From Metalysinibacillus jejuensis (GTDB lineage Bacteria > Bacillota > Bacilli > Bacillales_A > Planococcaceae), in assembly GCF_003057615.1 (NCBI RefSeq), contig NZ_QAFW01000011.1, positions 1-64,000 of the forward strand: 64,000 nucleotides of DNA, given 5' to 3'. This document shows positions 28,438 through 37,551 of the stretch, piece by piece. Position 1 is the first letter of the stretch; each line of letters begins with the position of its first letter. The notes below the pieces were generated by a model. The model did no database searches. It saw only the letters and a program-made list of their open reading frames with translations, and was not told where the DNA came from. The translations under genes and the position numbers were made by a program.

Positions 28438-28650
28438 TTAAGCTGGCCAAGTTGCAACAACTAGTACCATTAAAAATGAACCTAAACCAAATAAAACATA
28501 TGCAATTAAATTGTTAATCGTACGTAAAAATCCATTTTTGATTTTATTACGTCCTAAATAAATTAAAAGAATTGATACCATCATTAATCCAAGGCAGTAA
28601 AAAGAAACCCACATAATATCAAGTGATGGCATATGTGCTAACGGACCCAA
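28438..28650 (-). CDS. yphE: DUF2768 small membrane protein YphE
   Basis: Seventy residues with two hydrophobic helices, about residues 13-31 and 44-68, joined by the basic loop GRNKIKNGFLRT. Matches the DUF2768 family, found between gpsA and yphF in Bacillus. The start is TTG 28650 with AAGGTGG about nine bases upstream; the in-frame ATG six codons later (MPSLDIMW) is the alternative. The function is unknown. yphF begins before this gene ends in terms of frame, with its chosen start 20 bases past the stop. Confidence 0.72.
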   Translation of the reverse strand: MGPLAHMPSLDIMWVSFYCLGLMMVSILLIYLGRNKIKNGFLRTINNLIAYVLFGLGSFLMVLVVATWPA

Positions 28651-28707
28651 TGCGCCTAACCACCTTTCTGTATGATCATTTTCTACAACAGTATACTACA
28701 ACTCACT

Positions 28708-28749
28708 CAAAAAAAGAGTATCCAATAAGCTAAGCTCTTTGGATACTCA
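28708..28749 (-). terminator. terminator after gpsA
   Basis: GAGTATCCA pairs with TGGATACTC around a 15-base loop, followed by seven T on the minus strand, directly after the gpsA stop. Confidence 0.87.
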
Positions 28750-28755
28750 GTGAAC

Positions 28756-29775
28756 TCATTGCGGCATCATATCATCAATCTCTCGTTTTTTCATACGCAT
28801 CATTAAGTGATCAACCGCTTCTTTAGGCGCTTGTTGCTCAAATAATACACGATATAGTGCACTCGTAATTGGCATCGTCACATCGTACTTTTGTGCAAGT
28901 TGATAAGCGGCTTGCGTCGTGCGTACTCCTTCAACGACCATACCCATTTGTGCTAAAACTTCTTCGAGCGGATGACCTTGTCCTAGCATATTACCTGCTC
29001 GCCAGTTACGTGAATGTACACTCGTACATGTCACAATTAAGTCACCCATGCCGGTTAAGCCCGAAAAGGTAAATGGATTGCCACCCATTTTAACGCCGAG
29101 ACGTGTAATCTCAGCCAATCCTCTTGTAATTAGCGCCGCTTTAGCATTGTCGCCGTACTGTAAGCCGTCGGTAATGCCGGCTGCAAGCGCGATAACATTT
29201 TTAAGCGCTCCACCAATCTCCACACCAATAACATCATCATTAGTATAAACGCGGAAATACTGGTTCATAAATAAGTCTTGTACCTTTTCTGCTGCCGTTA
29301 AATTAACACAGGCTGCCGTTACAGTTGTCGGTTGTTGTTTAACAACTTCCTCCGCATGGCTCGGTCCTGATAAAATGACGATATCGTCCATACAAGCTGC
29401 TGTAATCGACTCTGCAATCATTTCCGAAACCCGTTTATGCGTATTTGGTTCAATTCCTTTAGATACAGGAATAAATAGCGCGGGTATCGTTAAATATGCA
29501 TTAAGTGCCTCACAAACTTCGCGAATGGCTTTTGTAGGTACAGCTACGACAACGTTTGTAGCATGTTCACTCGCGCGTTGTAGCGATGCTGTAGCCTGTA
29601 ATTGCTTTGGCAAAATTGTACCTGGTAAATAGCGCTCATTGCTATGGTGCATCATAATTTCATCCACTTGATCTTGTCGATGCGACCATAATAAAACGTC
29701 ATGACCATTTTCAGCAAGCACAATCGCTAGAGCCGTACCCCATGACCCAGCGCCTAATACCGTTACTTTTTCCAA
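28756..29775 (-). CDS. gpsA: glycerol-3-phosphate dehydrogenase [NAD(P)+]
   Basis: Reduces dihydroxyacetone phosphate to sn-glycerol 3-phosphate, the backbone of membrane lipids. The N-terminal nucleotide loop [12 protein letters not shown] is at residues 5-16. The active-site lysine region [13 protein letters not shown] is near residue 190, and the substrate segment [12 protein letters not shown] near 255. 339 residues. It follows der by 19 bases, as in B. subtilis, and is likely co-transcribed with it. Confidence 0.96.
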   Translation of the reverse strand: MEKVTVLGAGSWGTALAIVLAENGHDVLLWSHRQDQVDEIMMHHSNERYLPGTILPKQLQATASLQRASEHATNVVVAVPTKAIREVCEALNAYLTIPALFIPVSKGIEPNTHKRVSEMIAESITAACMDDIVILSGPSHAEEVVKQQPTTVTAACVNLTAAEKVQDLFMNQYFRVYTNDDVIGVEIGGALKNVIALAAGITDGLQYGDNAKAALITRGLAEITRLGVKMGGNPFTFSGLTGMGDLIVTCTSVHSRNWRAGNMLGQGHPLEEVLAQMGMVVEGVRTTQAAYQLAQKYDVTMPITSALYRVLFEQQAPKEAVDHLMMRMKKREIDDMMPQ

Positions 29776-29794
29776 TCTTATTACCTCCCCTTAC

Positions 29795-31105
29795 TTATGT
29801 GCGAGCACGTGTAATTAAACGAATTGGCGTTCCTTCAAAATCAAAGGTTTCACGAATACGGTTTTCAATAAAACGCTCATAAGAGAAATGCATCAGCTCT
29901 GGTTCGTTGACGAACACAATAAATGTTGGCGGCTTGACCGCTGCTTGTGTCGTGTAATAAACGCGTAGACGCTTACCTTTATCAGACGGCGCAGGATTAC
30001 GCACAACAGCGTCTTCAATTACTTCATTTAAAATAGAAGATTGAATACGCATCGCATGGTTGGCGCTCACACGATTAATAATTGGTAAAATTTGATGAAC
30101 GCGTTGCTTCGTTTGTGCTGATACAAAAATAATAGGTGCATAATCTAAAAATAAAAAGCTTTCACGAATTTCATCAGTGAAATTTTTCATTGTTTTATCA
30201 TCTTTTTCGATGGCATCCCATTTATTAACGACGATAATTACCGCCTTACCCGCTTCATGAGCGTAGCCTGCGATTTTTTTATCTTGCTCTTGAATGCCTT
30301 CTGCAGCGTTTAGTACGACTAACACTACGTCAGAGCGCTCAATGCCTCGTAGCGCACGTAATACCGAGTATTTTTCAGTTGATTCATACACTTTACCGCG
30401 CTTACGCATACCCGCTGTATCAATAATGACGTAGTCTTGACCATCATAAGAGTAAGGCGAGTCAATCGCATCACGTGTCGTACCTGCAATATTACTAACA
30501 ATGACACGCTCTTGCCCTAAAAATGCATTAACTAACGATGATTTACCCACATTCGGACGTCCAATTAATGAGAATTTAATGACATCATCGCCATAATCTA
30601 CGTCTTCTTCTTTAGGGAAATGTTCAGCGGCTGCATCAAGTAAATCCCCCAAACCTAAACCGTGAGAGCCTGAAATAGGATAAGGCTCGCCAAAGCCTAA
30701 CGTATAAAAATCATAGAGCATGTCGCGCATATCCGGGTTATCAATTTTATTAACCGCTAATACAACGGGCTTTTTCGTTTTGTATAAAATTTTCGCTACT
30801 TCTTCATCCGCTACTGTTACGCCTTCACGGCCATTCGTCATAAAAATAATAACATCTGCCTCGTCCATTGCAATTTCTGCTTGCTGACGAATCTGCTCTA
30901 AAAACGGCTCATCACCTAACTCTATGCCGCCTGTATCAATAATATTAAAATCGTGTGTTAACCATTCTGCTGAACTATAAATACGGTCACGTGTAACACC
31001 TGGCACGTCTTCTACTATTGACACGCGTTCGCCAACAATTCGGTTAAAAATCGTAGACTTCCCTACGTTCGGGCGACCTACGATGGCCACTACTGGTTTT
31101 GTCAT
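29795..31105 (-). CDS. der: ribosome-associated GTPase Der (EngA)
   Basis: Essential GTPase with two tandem G domains that act in 50S ribosome assembly. The first P-loop GRPNVGKST is at residues 10-18, the second GRPNVGKSS near 182; DTGG and DTAG are the G3 motifs and NKID/NKWD the G4 motifs. A C-terminal KH-like domain begins near residue 350. The start is ATG 31105 ([10 protein letters not shown]), with GGAAGGA nine bases upstream, giving 436 residues as in B. subtilis; the upstream TTG at 31123 overlaps that site. Confidence 0.96.
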   Translation of the reverse strand: MTKPVVAIVGRPNVGKSTIFNRIVGERVSIVEDVPGVTRDRIYSSAEWLTHDFNIIDTGGIELGDEPFLEQIRQQAEIAMDEADVIIFMTNGREGVTVADEEVAKILYKTKKPVVLAVNKIDNPDMRDMLYDFYTLGFGEPYPISGSHGLGLGDLLDAAAEHFPKEEDVDYGDDVIKFSLIGRPNVGKSSLVNAFLGQERVIVSNIAGTTRDAIDSPYSYDGQDYVIIDTAGMRKRGKVYESTEKYSVLRALRGIERSDVVLVVLNAAEGIQEQDKKIAGYAHEAGKAVIIVVNKWDAIEKDDKTMKNFTDEIRESFLFLDYAPIIFVSAQTKQRVHQILPIINRVSANHAMRIQSSILNEVIEDAVVRNPAPSDKGKRLRVYYTTQAAVKPPTFIVFVNEPELMHFSYERFIENRIRETFDFEGTPIRLITRART

Positions 31106-31227
31106 TTTCTTCAATCCTTCCAAACTCTACTATGCGTTTTATTATACATGAGAAATAAGCAACTTTCATCTATGCGCTTTGACAGCATAGCGTGTTCAGC
31201 CACTTTTCGCAATGTTATTTTGCTCAA

Positions 31228-31269
31228 AATAAAACGAGAGCTCACACGATTGTGTAAGCTCTCTGTTTT
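31228..31269 (-). terminator. terminator after rpsA
   Basis: AGAGAGCTTACAC pairs with GTGTGAGCTCTC around AATC (one G-U), followed by GTTTTATTTTG on the minus strand. Confidence 0.8.
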
Positions 31270-31275
31270 TGTTGT

Positions 31276-32412
31276 TTACTTATCGAAATCTTTTAATTGG
31301 TCGCCGATAACATCGCCGAATGAGAAGCCTGAACTTTCTTCAGGTAGCTCATAATCAAAGTTTTCTTCAGCTTCTTCGTTTTCTACTAAAGCTTTAATGC
31401 TTAATGACAAGCGATGCTCTTCTGGATTTACATCAAGTACTTTCACTTGTACTTCATCGCCTTCTTTCAGCGCTTCGTGTGGTGTATTAATATGTTTATG
31501 TGCAATTTGTGAAATATGCACTAAACCTTCAACACCTGGGAACACTTCGACGAATGCACCAAATGAAGTTAAACGCTGTACAACACCATCTAGTACCGCT
31601 CCTTTAGGCGCTTTGTCGGCTATTTCCGCCCATGGTCCTGGTAACGTATCTTTAATAGATAATGAAATACGGTTTTTCTCTGGGTCTACAGATAATACTT
31701 TAACGCGTACTTCTTGACCTTCTTCTAACGCTTCACGTACGTCCGTAACGTGCTCATGTGCAATTTGTGAAATGTGTACAAGACCGTCCACACCGCCGAT
31801 ATCAACGAATGCACCAAAATCTGCGATACGCTTCACAACGCCATCGCGCACTTCCCCTTGCGTGATTTCTTCGATTACTTCTTGTTTTTTATTCGCTTTA
31901 TCTGCTTCTACTACAGCACGATGAGATAAAATCAAACGATTTTTTTCGCGGTCTAACTCAACGATTTTCACCGCTAATGTTTTACCTTTATAGTCTTCAA
32001 AATCTTCAACGAAATAGTCTTCAACTAATGATGCCGGAATAAAACCACGAACACCTAAATCTACAACTAAACCGCCTTTGACAACATCATTGATTACAAC
32101 ATCAAAAACATCACCGTTATCAAATTGTGTTGTTAATGTATCCCACGCTTTTAGTGCGTCTACTTTACGTTTAGATAAAACGAAATTATCATCCTCTACT
32201 TTAGTGATCATTAACTCTAATGTATCACCTACTGCTACAGCATCAGAAGCTTCTTCGATGTGTAAGCTTGAAAGCTCACTAATAGGTACAACCCCATCAA
32301 ACGGAGCACCCGGAATTGAGACTGTTACTGCCTTTGCATCCACCTGCTCTGTTACACCTTTTACAATATCACCTTCGTTAAACGTTTCAATTTGTTTATT
32401 TTCCTCTGACAT
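31276..32412 (-). CDS. rpsA: S1 RNA-binding domain protein (ribosomal protein S1 homologue)
   Basis: Four S1/OB-fold RNA-binding domains: roughly residues 13-85, 100-170, 186-255 and 272-340. The last two share GAFVDIGGVDGLVHISQIAH and GAFVEVFPGVEGLVHISQ, the classic S1 form. The C-terminus is acidic. 378 residues, close to B. subtilis YpfD. In Firmicutes this protein is not always a stable ribosome part and is not clearly equivalent to the six-domain S1 of Gram-negatives, so 'S1 homologue' is the safe name. It lies between cmk and der. Confidence 0.92.
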   Translation of the reverse strand: MSEENKQIETFNEGDIVKGVTEQVDAKAVTVSIPGAPFDGVVPISELSSLHIEEASDAVAVGDTLELMITKVEDDNFVLSKRKVDALKAWDTLTTQFDNGDVFDVVINDVVKGGLVVDLGVRGFIPASLVEDYFVEDFEDYKGKTLAVKIVELDREKNRLILSHRAVVEADKANKKQEVIEEITQGEVRDGVVKRIADFGAFVDIGGVDGLVHISQIAHEHVTDVREALEEGQEVRVKVLSVDPEKNRISLSIKDTLPGPWAEIADKAPKGAVLDGVVQRLTSFGAFVEVFPGVEGLVHISQIAHKHINTPHEALKEGDEVQVKVLDVNPEEHRLSLSIKALVENEEAEENFDYELPEESSGFSFGDVIGDQLKDFDK

Positions 32413-32505
32413 ATGTAACCCTCCTTCGCATCTTCACTATCTATCTTAGTAGAGTTTTCCCCTAAAAACAAAAATTAACCCCCATTTTGCAATAAAATGT
32501 GGCTT

Positions 32506-33180
32506 TTACACCATTTTGTCGTATGCTAGCGTTAAAATTTCGTTCGCTGCCTCTTCAATTGTTAAGTGTGTTGTATCTAAAAAAATGGCATCTGGTGCTT
32601 GAATAAGCGGTGATGCTTCTCGCTCACTATCTTGGCGGTCCCGCTCTTCAATCGCTCGCTGCAACTCTTCTACAGTGGAGGCAATTCCTCGTTGTTCGTT
32701 ATCAATAAAACGACGGCGCGCACGTTCTTCTACCGTAGCAGACATATACACCTTTAACTCTGCTTGAGGCAACACGTGGGTTGCAATATCTCTACCATCC
32801 ATTACGACGCCACCTGCGCTCGCAAGTTCCTGCTGAAGCTTAACCATAACGGCGCGTACGCCTGCATGTGCCGCTACTTGTGAAACATTCGCTGTTACCG
32901 CTGGTGTACGCACGACTTGCGTTACTTCTTGACCGTCGATAAAAATAAGTTGTCCTTGTGCGGAAGGTTGCAATGTTATTTTCATTTTTTCAGCTACTGT
33001 CGTTAGTGCGCCTGCATCATTTAGCGAAACGTGTTGTTGCATCGCTTGATAGGTTACTGCACGGTACATCGCACCTGTATCAATATACGTAAACTGTAGT
33101 TTTTCGGCAACAATTTTTGCCACCGTACTTTTACCAGCACCTGCTGGCCCATCAATTGCAATTTGAATTTTTTTCATCAT
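32506..33180 (-). CDS. cmk: cytidylate kinase
   Basis: Phosphorylates CMP and dCMP with ATP. The P-loop GPAGAGKST is near residue 10, the CMP-site segment YIDTGAMYRAVTY near 34, and GRDIATHVLP near 115. The start is ATG 33180 (MMKKIQIAID, 224 residues), with AGGGGA a few bases upstream; the earlier in-frame ATG at 33219 lies in the intergenic region. The next codon is also ATG and could be used. It is upstream of rpsA in the same order as in B. subtilis. Confidence 0.95.
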   Translation of the reverse strand: MMKKIQIAIDGPAGAGKSTVAKIVAEKLQFTYIDTGAMYRAVTYQAMQQHVSLNDAGALTTVAEKMKITLQPSAQGQLIFIDGQEVTQVVRTPAVTANVSQVAAHAGVRAVMVKLQQELASAGGVVMDGRDIATHVLPQAELKVYMSATVEERARRRFIDNEQRGIASTVEELQRAIEERDRQDSEREASPLIQAPDAIFLDTTHLTIEEAANEILTLAYDKMV

Positions 33181-33223
33181 CGTTCCCCTGCCTTCTTTTT
33201 TTCGTCCATATTGTATCATAGCC

Positions 33224-33253
33224 GAAAAAAAGTTGCCGTTGTAGGCAACTTTA
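33224..33253 (-). terminator. terminator after the PilZ gene
   Basis: AAAGTTGCC pairs with GGCAACTTT around a six-base loop and is followed by a T-run on the minus strand; it overlaps the stop codon of the gene before it. Confidence 0.85.
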
Positions 33254-33913
33254 AAATTCGACTTCTCGTTTACGCTCCGCTAATTGGCGTTCAAAACAAA
33301 AGCGTACGATATGCTGTTTATCTAAATCATCCGTATCTGTAAACTGTACAGAAGCTAAGTGCATAGGTTCTTTTTCGAAAATACGCACGACATTAGCATC
33401 TGTCGTCACATACGAAATAGAGCCATCAGCAAAAGGTAATACAATAGTAGCTTGCACTTTCATACCTTCTTTTAATGTTGTTAAATCATGTCGCAATTTA
33501 ATGGCTACCCCGCCAGCACTAATGTCTTCTGTAACGTATTGGTAATGCTTGCCTTCAACCGTTAACGCAATATCCACTTGTGTCTCTACACGCACATACT
33601 CGCGACGTTGAATTTTTTGAATAGTTGTCGGATCAGGTTTGGCCAAAATCATCATCGGGATGTTCCCGATTACGCGACGACCAATAATATCCGTATAAAA
33701 CGCATAAGAATGTAAATTGTCTACGGAATAGGTTACGCGAAACTGCATACCATCTACTAAAAAGGCTGTCTTTTTCGTTAAGGTATTAACAGGATAGTCA
33801 ACAAAAATCCCTTCATCCGTTACCTCTGCCACTTTACAGCGAAAACGTTCAATGCGCTCCGTATGTGTTGGCTCTAAAAATAATAACGTTCCTGCTTTTA
33901 AATCCATAGTCAT
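33251..33913 (-). CDS. ypfA: PilZ-domain cyclic-di-GMP receptor (YcgR/YpfA type flagellar brake)
   Basis: An N-terminal YcgR-like domain occupies about residues 1-95 and a C-terminal PilZ domain about 100-215. The ligand motif is present: RREYVR near residue 103 and DISAGG near 132, the pair known to hold cyclic di-GMP. In B. subtilis YpfA bound to cyclic di-GMP slows the flagellar motor. Location beside cmk is conserved. With cheR and a chemoreceptor in the window, a motile cell is likely; no cyclase or phosphodiesterase is seen here. 220 residues. Confidence 0.88.
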   Translation of the reverse strand: MTMDLKAGTLLFLEPTHTERIERFRCKVAEVTDEGIFVDYPVNTLTKKTAFLVDGMQFRVTYSVDNLHSYAFYTDIIGRRVIGNIPMMILAKPDPTTIQKIQRREYVRVETQVDIALTVEGKHYQYVTEDISAGGVAIKLRHDLTTLKEGMKVQATIVLPFADGSISYVTTDANVVRIFEKEPMHLASVQFTDTDDLDKQHIVRFCFERQLAERKREVEF

Positions 33914-33958
33914 TCCTGCCTGATGCAGTACCCCCCTTTTCGGTTACGATTTTACTCA

Positions 33959-34633
33959 TCACAGTTTATTTTGTTCATGTAAATGACGCACAAGATCCCG
34001 ATGAGCGAGCTTTACTTTACGCAAACCAAACCACCATAAAAATAGCATAAACGGCACAATTAAATACATCCAGTTTCCTTTGAATGTCAATATGCCATTG
34101 TAAATAATATGTAATAACATCGGTGCGAATAGCGCAATAGCTAGCAGTTCTTTCCGTCGCTCATTTTGTGAGATTTTAGCTTGACCGAAGTAATATCCCA
34201 TTACTACGCCAAATAGTGCATGGCTTGAAACAGGTAAAAGTGCACGCAAAAATGCTGTATCTACACCGAACGTTAGTAGATACAAGACATTTTCTACTGT
34301 CGCAAAACCTAGCGATATGCTTGCGCCATATAAAATCCCGTCATACGGATCATCAAACTCCACATGATTGTAAATTGCAATTAATAGCAAAAACCACTTA
34401 AAAAATTCTTCGATTGTGCTTGAAAATAGCACATCTTGTGCAAATCCATGTGCAATAACGCCTTCCTCTACAAAAACATATTGAATAAAGAGGATAGGAA
34501 ACGTTACTACAGCTCCATAAATAAACGTATGAAAGAGCGTTCTTCTCGGTTCAGTAGCCATCTGATTGCGTAAATAAAAATAGCTAAACAACGCTAGACT
34601 TGGGGCAATCGCTGCTGACAACAAGATGAACAT
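33959..34633 (-). CDS. prsW: membrane protease PrsW
   Basis: Polytopic membrane protease family that in B. subtilis makes the first cut in the anti-sigma factor RsiW. The diagnostic TIEEFFKWFLLL, with its paired Glu, is near residue 70, and SSHALFGVVMGYYFG near 135; about seven hydrophobic segments. The start is ATG 34633 (MFILLSAAIAPS, 224 residues), with AAAGGAG eight bases upstream. No sigW/rsiW pair is in the window. In B. subtilis sleB and ypeB stand next to it; they are missing here. Confidence 0.9.
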   Translation of the reverse strand: MFILLSAAIAPSLALFSYFYLRNQMATEPRRTLFHTFIYGAVVTFPILFIQYVFVEEGVIAHGFAQDVLFSSTIEEFFKWFLLLIAIYNHVEFDDPYDGILYGASISLGFATVENVLYLLTFGVDTAFLRALLPVSSHALFGVVMGYYFGQAKISQNERRKELLAIALFAPMLLHIIYNGILTFKGNWMYLIVPFMLFLWWFGLRKVKLAHRDLVRHLHEQNKL

Positions 34634-34780
34634 AAGCACGCTCCTTTCACAAAAACATACGTTAATTATACCATTTTTCTTCAAAAAAACATGCTAAATC
34701 TTCTCATATCGCCAACGACTGTTAAATGCTTATGAATCCTCATCTTACTCCGCTATGCTTTAATAAGCCTGCCCATTGGA

Positions 34781-35746
34781 TTAATGCATAAATGTCGCGT
34801 AGTCCGTATCATCATTAGCTAACATTAAACGCAGTTTTAATGCTGCTTTCTTCGCATCAAAATCGCCACCCATAATAACACCTAATTGAGCAAGATTATG
34901 TGCACTGCCATAATAATCATACGTCGGGAATACACGTCCTTCTTCTGTAGCTGTCGTGAGCACTACTTTAACACCTTGCGCACATAATTTTGCTACTGCT
35001 GTTGTCATGCTAGGTGTAATTTGGCCACGCCCTGCACCGACGAGCACAATACCTTGCACTGAAGTTTGCGCTAATAGCGTAAGTATAGTAGCACTCGCAC
35101 CTAAATGTGCATAAACAATTTCCACTTCAGGATATCTAGCGTGAATGTTATAATGCTCTCTTTTGGTCGGCTTTTGGTAAATCATTACTTCATCATTATC
35201 AATAAACCCTAACATGCCATAACCGATTGCACCGAAACCATTAATGCTAGATGAATGAATTTTTTTTACATACTTCGCATGCACAATTTTTTCATTAAAT
35301 ACTACGCATGTACCAATATTGTCACTTGCATCATCCGCTGCTACAAGTAAGGAATTACGCAAATTGGCATAAACATCTGTACCAGGATCGCTCGGAGACT
35401 TTTGAGAGCCTGTCACAATAATAGGGCGCTTATCATGAATCGTTAAATCTAAAAAGTAGGCTGTTTCTTCTAAGCTGTCTGTACCGTGCGTAACAACAAT
35501 GCCTGCTAAAGTCTCATCTTCTAACAGCTCCATAATCGTTTCGTGTAAACGATTAAGATGATCAAATGTCATATGCATCGAAGGCACTTGAAATAAGTCA
35601 ACGAGCACAATACTAATTTCTTGTTCTAGTTGACACATCGCTAAAATTTCATTCCCACTTAGCTTTCCTGACTCTAGCTTATTTGAAGCATTGCGCGTAC
35701 TTGCAATCGTACCACCTGTTGTAATTAAAGCTACTTTTTTCTTCAT
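34781..35746 (-). CDS. ansA: L-asparaginase, type I
   Basis: Hydrolyses asparagine to aspartate and ammonia in the cytoplasm. The first catalytic Thr is in TTGGTIAST near residue 12, and the second catalytic motif THGTDSLEETAYFL is near residue 90. No signal peptide, consistent with type I. 321 residues. It lies 10 bases downstream of ypdA, so probably the same transcript; this pairing is not the B. subtilis one, where ansA belongs to ansAB. Confidence 0.93.
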   Translation of the reverse strand: MKKKVALITTGGTIASTRNASNKLESGKLSGNEILAMCQLEQEISIVLVDLFQVPSMHMTFDHLNRLHETIMELLEDETLAGIVVTHGTDSLEETAYFLDLTIHDKRPIIVTGSQKSPSDPGTDVYANLRNSLLVAADDASDNIGTCVVFNEKIVHAKYVKKIHSSSINGFGAIGYGMLGFIDNDEVMIYQKPTKREHYNIHARYPEVEIVYAHLGASATILTLLAQTSVQGIVLVGAGRGQITPSMTTAVAKLCAQGVKVVLTTATEEGRVFPTYDYYGSAHNLAQLGVIMGGDFDAKKAALKLRLMLANDDTDYATFMH

Positions 35747-35756
35747 ACGCCACCTC

Positions 35757-36722
35757 TTAATCGGTATTTTTCATAATAGCTTCTGCAATACAGCGACCGT
35801 GGAAACGTCCATTTTCAATAAAAATTTCATTGGCATTATTGCCTGCTGCAATGACCCCAGCAATAAATAAATTCGGGACATTCGTTTCCATCGTTTGCTC
35901 ATTAAATGTTGGACGGCCTGTACAATCGTCCATTTCCACACCCATCGCTTTAATAAAGCTATGGTCAGGATGATAGCCGGTCATCGCAAATACTGTATCA
36001 TTTTTAATGATTTGTTCCTTGCCATCGATAACAAGTGTTACCGTATGTTCATCAATCGCCTTCACTTCTGTTGAGAAATGCATCGTAATTTCACCGTCGC
36101 GGGCTAAAGCTTCAAACTCAGGTAGCACCCACGGTTTAATGCTCGGTGAATAGCTATCGCCACGATAAACGACTGTTACACGTGCTTTCGCTTTATTTAG
36201 TTCAAGGGCTGCGTCAATCGCCGAGTTTTTCCCACCAATAACTACTACATCGGTATCGAAATAGGGGTGTGCTTCTTTAAAATAATGATGCACTTTAGGT
36301 AGATCTTCACCTGGAATATTTAAATAGTTGGGGCTATCATAATAACCTGTTGCAATTACTACATAAGGTGTAGTGTACACTTCTTTATCCGTAGTAACTG
36401 TAAACATATCCGCTATCTTTATAACGCTTTCTACACGTTCGAAACGATGCACCTTAATATCCTTCATTTTTACGACTTCACGATAATAAACAAGTGCCTG
36501 ATTACGCTTCGGTTTACGCCCTTCGATAATAAAAGGTACATCTCCTATTGCTAATTTTTCGCTCGTACTAAAAAAAGTTTGGTGCGTCGGATAGTTATAA
36601 ATTGCATTGACGATGTTTCCTTTTTCAATGACTACCGGGCGCATGCCTTTCTCTTGTAGCGCAATCGCAGCAGCTAAGCCGCAAGGGCCTCCCCCTACAA
36701 TAATCGCATCTACTTTATTCAT
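35757..36722 (-). CDS. ypdA: bacillithiol disulfide reductase
   Basis: FAD- and NADPH-dependent flavoprotein that reduces bacillithiol disulfide (Bdr). The FAD loop IVGGGPCGLAAAIALQEKG is at residues 6-24, with Cys12 being the family's characteristic cysteine within the loop; the second nucleotide loop VVIGGKNSAIDAALEL is near residue 160. The start is ATG 36722 (MNKVDAIIVG, 321 residues), with AAAGGAG nine bases upstream. Goes with bshA elsewhere in the window. Confidence 0.92.
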   Translation of the reverse strand: MNKVDAIIVGGGPCGLAAAIALQEKGMRPVVIEKGNIVNAIYNYPTHQTFFSTSEKLAIGDVPFIIEGRKPKRNQALVYYREVVKMKDIKVHRFERVESVIKIADMFTVTTDKEVYTTPYVVIATGYYDSPNYLNIPGEDLPKVHHYFKEAHPYFDTDVVVIGGKNSAIDAALELNKAKARVTVVYRGDSYSPSIKPWVLPEFEALARDGEITMHFSTEVKAIDEHTVTLVIDGKEQIIKNDTVFAMTGYHPDHSFIKAMGVEMDDCTGRPTFNEQTMETNVPNLFIAGVIAAGNNANEIFIENGRFHGRCIAEAIMKNTD

Positions 36723-36745
36723 GCTAAAACACTCCTTTATTTTCA

Positions 36746-37489
36746 TCACTTCTTATTATACATCGTTCTCGGTTGTAACGTAATGATATGCGTTTCGGGC
36801 AGCGCACCAAAGCGAAGTGGCATGAGTGTTGTGCCGTAGCCATTACTAATAATCGTCGTCACTTCTCCTTGCTTTTGTATCGTTCCTTTTGGACGAATAC
36901 CGAGAGCACCTAAACGTATTTGCCCGCCGTGCCAATGCCCAGCTAAACGAAGCATGGCTGCATCATTAGACATGCGCTGAAAGACAACCGGGTTATGCGA
37001 AATAAATACGGTAAATGCATGCTTAGGTACGGTTTGCAGTGCTTGTTCAATGCTATAGTTCCGCGACGATGTATCTTCAATCGCACTAATATAAACTTCA
37101 TTCGTTAATGCAGAAGCGCTATTCTCTACTAATACAACATCATATTTTTGGTAAAGTTTACGCACGATTTCTTCATCAATTTCGCGGTCATTATTTCCCC
37201 ATACGGCAAAGATTGGACCACACTGACGTAAGCGTTGGAGATTTTTTTCAAGCTTAGTGAGCGTAGTGCGTCGATCGCAAAAATCACCGCCGATAATAAC
37301 AGCATCTACTGGTCCTAGACGTTTAAGCATCCGCTGATTAATCGTACGATTATGCACATCCGAAATAAAATAGAGGCGCAAGTTCTGTGTAATAGGGGCC
37401 TGTACAGTATGTGCGACGATGCGATTCCGGTTCGCTGTAAATATCATATACAGCATAACGATAAAAGGTATGGCTACTATATACTCCAT
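36746..37489 (-). CDS. ypbG: membrane-anchored metallophosphoesterase (YpbG-like)
   Basis: Calcineurin-like phosphoesterase. An N-terminal hydrophobic anchor (residues 2-20) precedes the metal-binding motifs ISDVHN near residue 43, GGDFCD near 68, GNNDRE near 99, SHNP near 165 and GHWHGG near 185. The start is ATG 37489 (MEYIVAIPF, 247 residues), with AGAAGG six bases upstream; an ATG at 37507 directly follows the T-run of a terminator. The substrate is unknown. In B. subtilis ypbG lies near ypbE and ypdA, as here. Confidence 0.85.
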   Translation of the reverse strand: MEYIVAIPFIVMLYMIFTANRNRIVAHTVQAPITQNLRLYFISDVHNRTINQRMLKRLGPVDAVIIGGDFCDRRTTLTKLEKNLQRLRQCGPIFAVWGNNDREIDEEIVRKLYQKYDVVLVENSASALTNEVYISAIEDTSSRNYSIEQALQTVPKHAFTVFISHNPVVFQRMSNDAAMLRLAGHWHGGQIRLGALGIRPKGTIQKQGEVTTIISNGYGTTLMPLRFGALPETHIITLQPRTMYNKK

Positions 37490-37507
37490 AAAATTCCTTC
37501 TTTCCAT

Positions 37508-37544
37508 GAAAAATGTCGATACAGTTTGCGCTGTATCGACATTT
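37508..37544 (-). terminator. terminator after the LysM gene
   Basis: AAATGTCGATACA pairs with TGTATCGACATTT around GCGCAAAC, followed by TTTC on the minus strand. A stem of 13 bp with a somewhat short T-run. Confidence 0.78.
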
Positions 37545-37551
37545 ACAAAAG

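Noticed and set aside
32455-32505. Terminator after cmk
   Set aside because: CCACATTTT and AAAATGGGG can pair but with a mismatch and a poor T-run; too weak to list.
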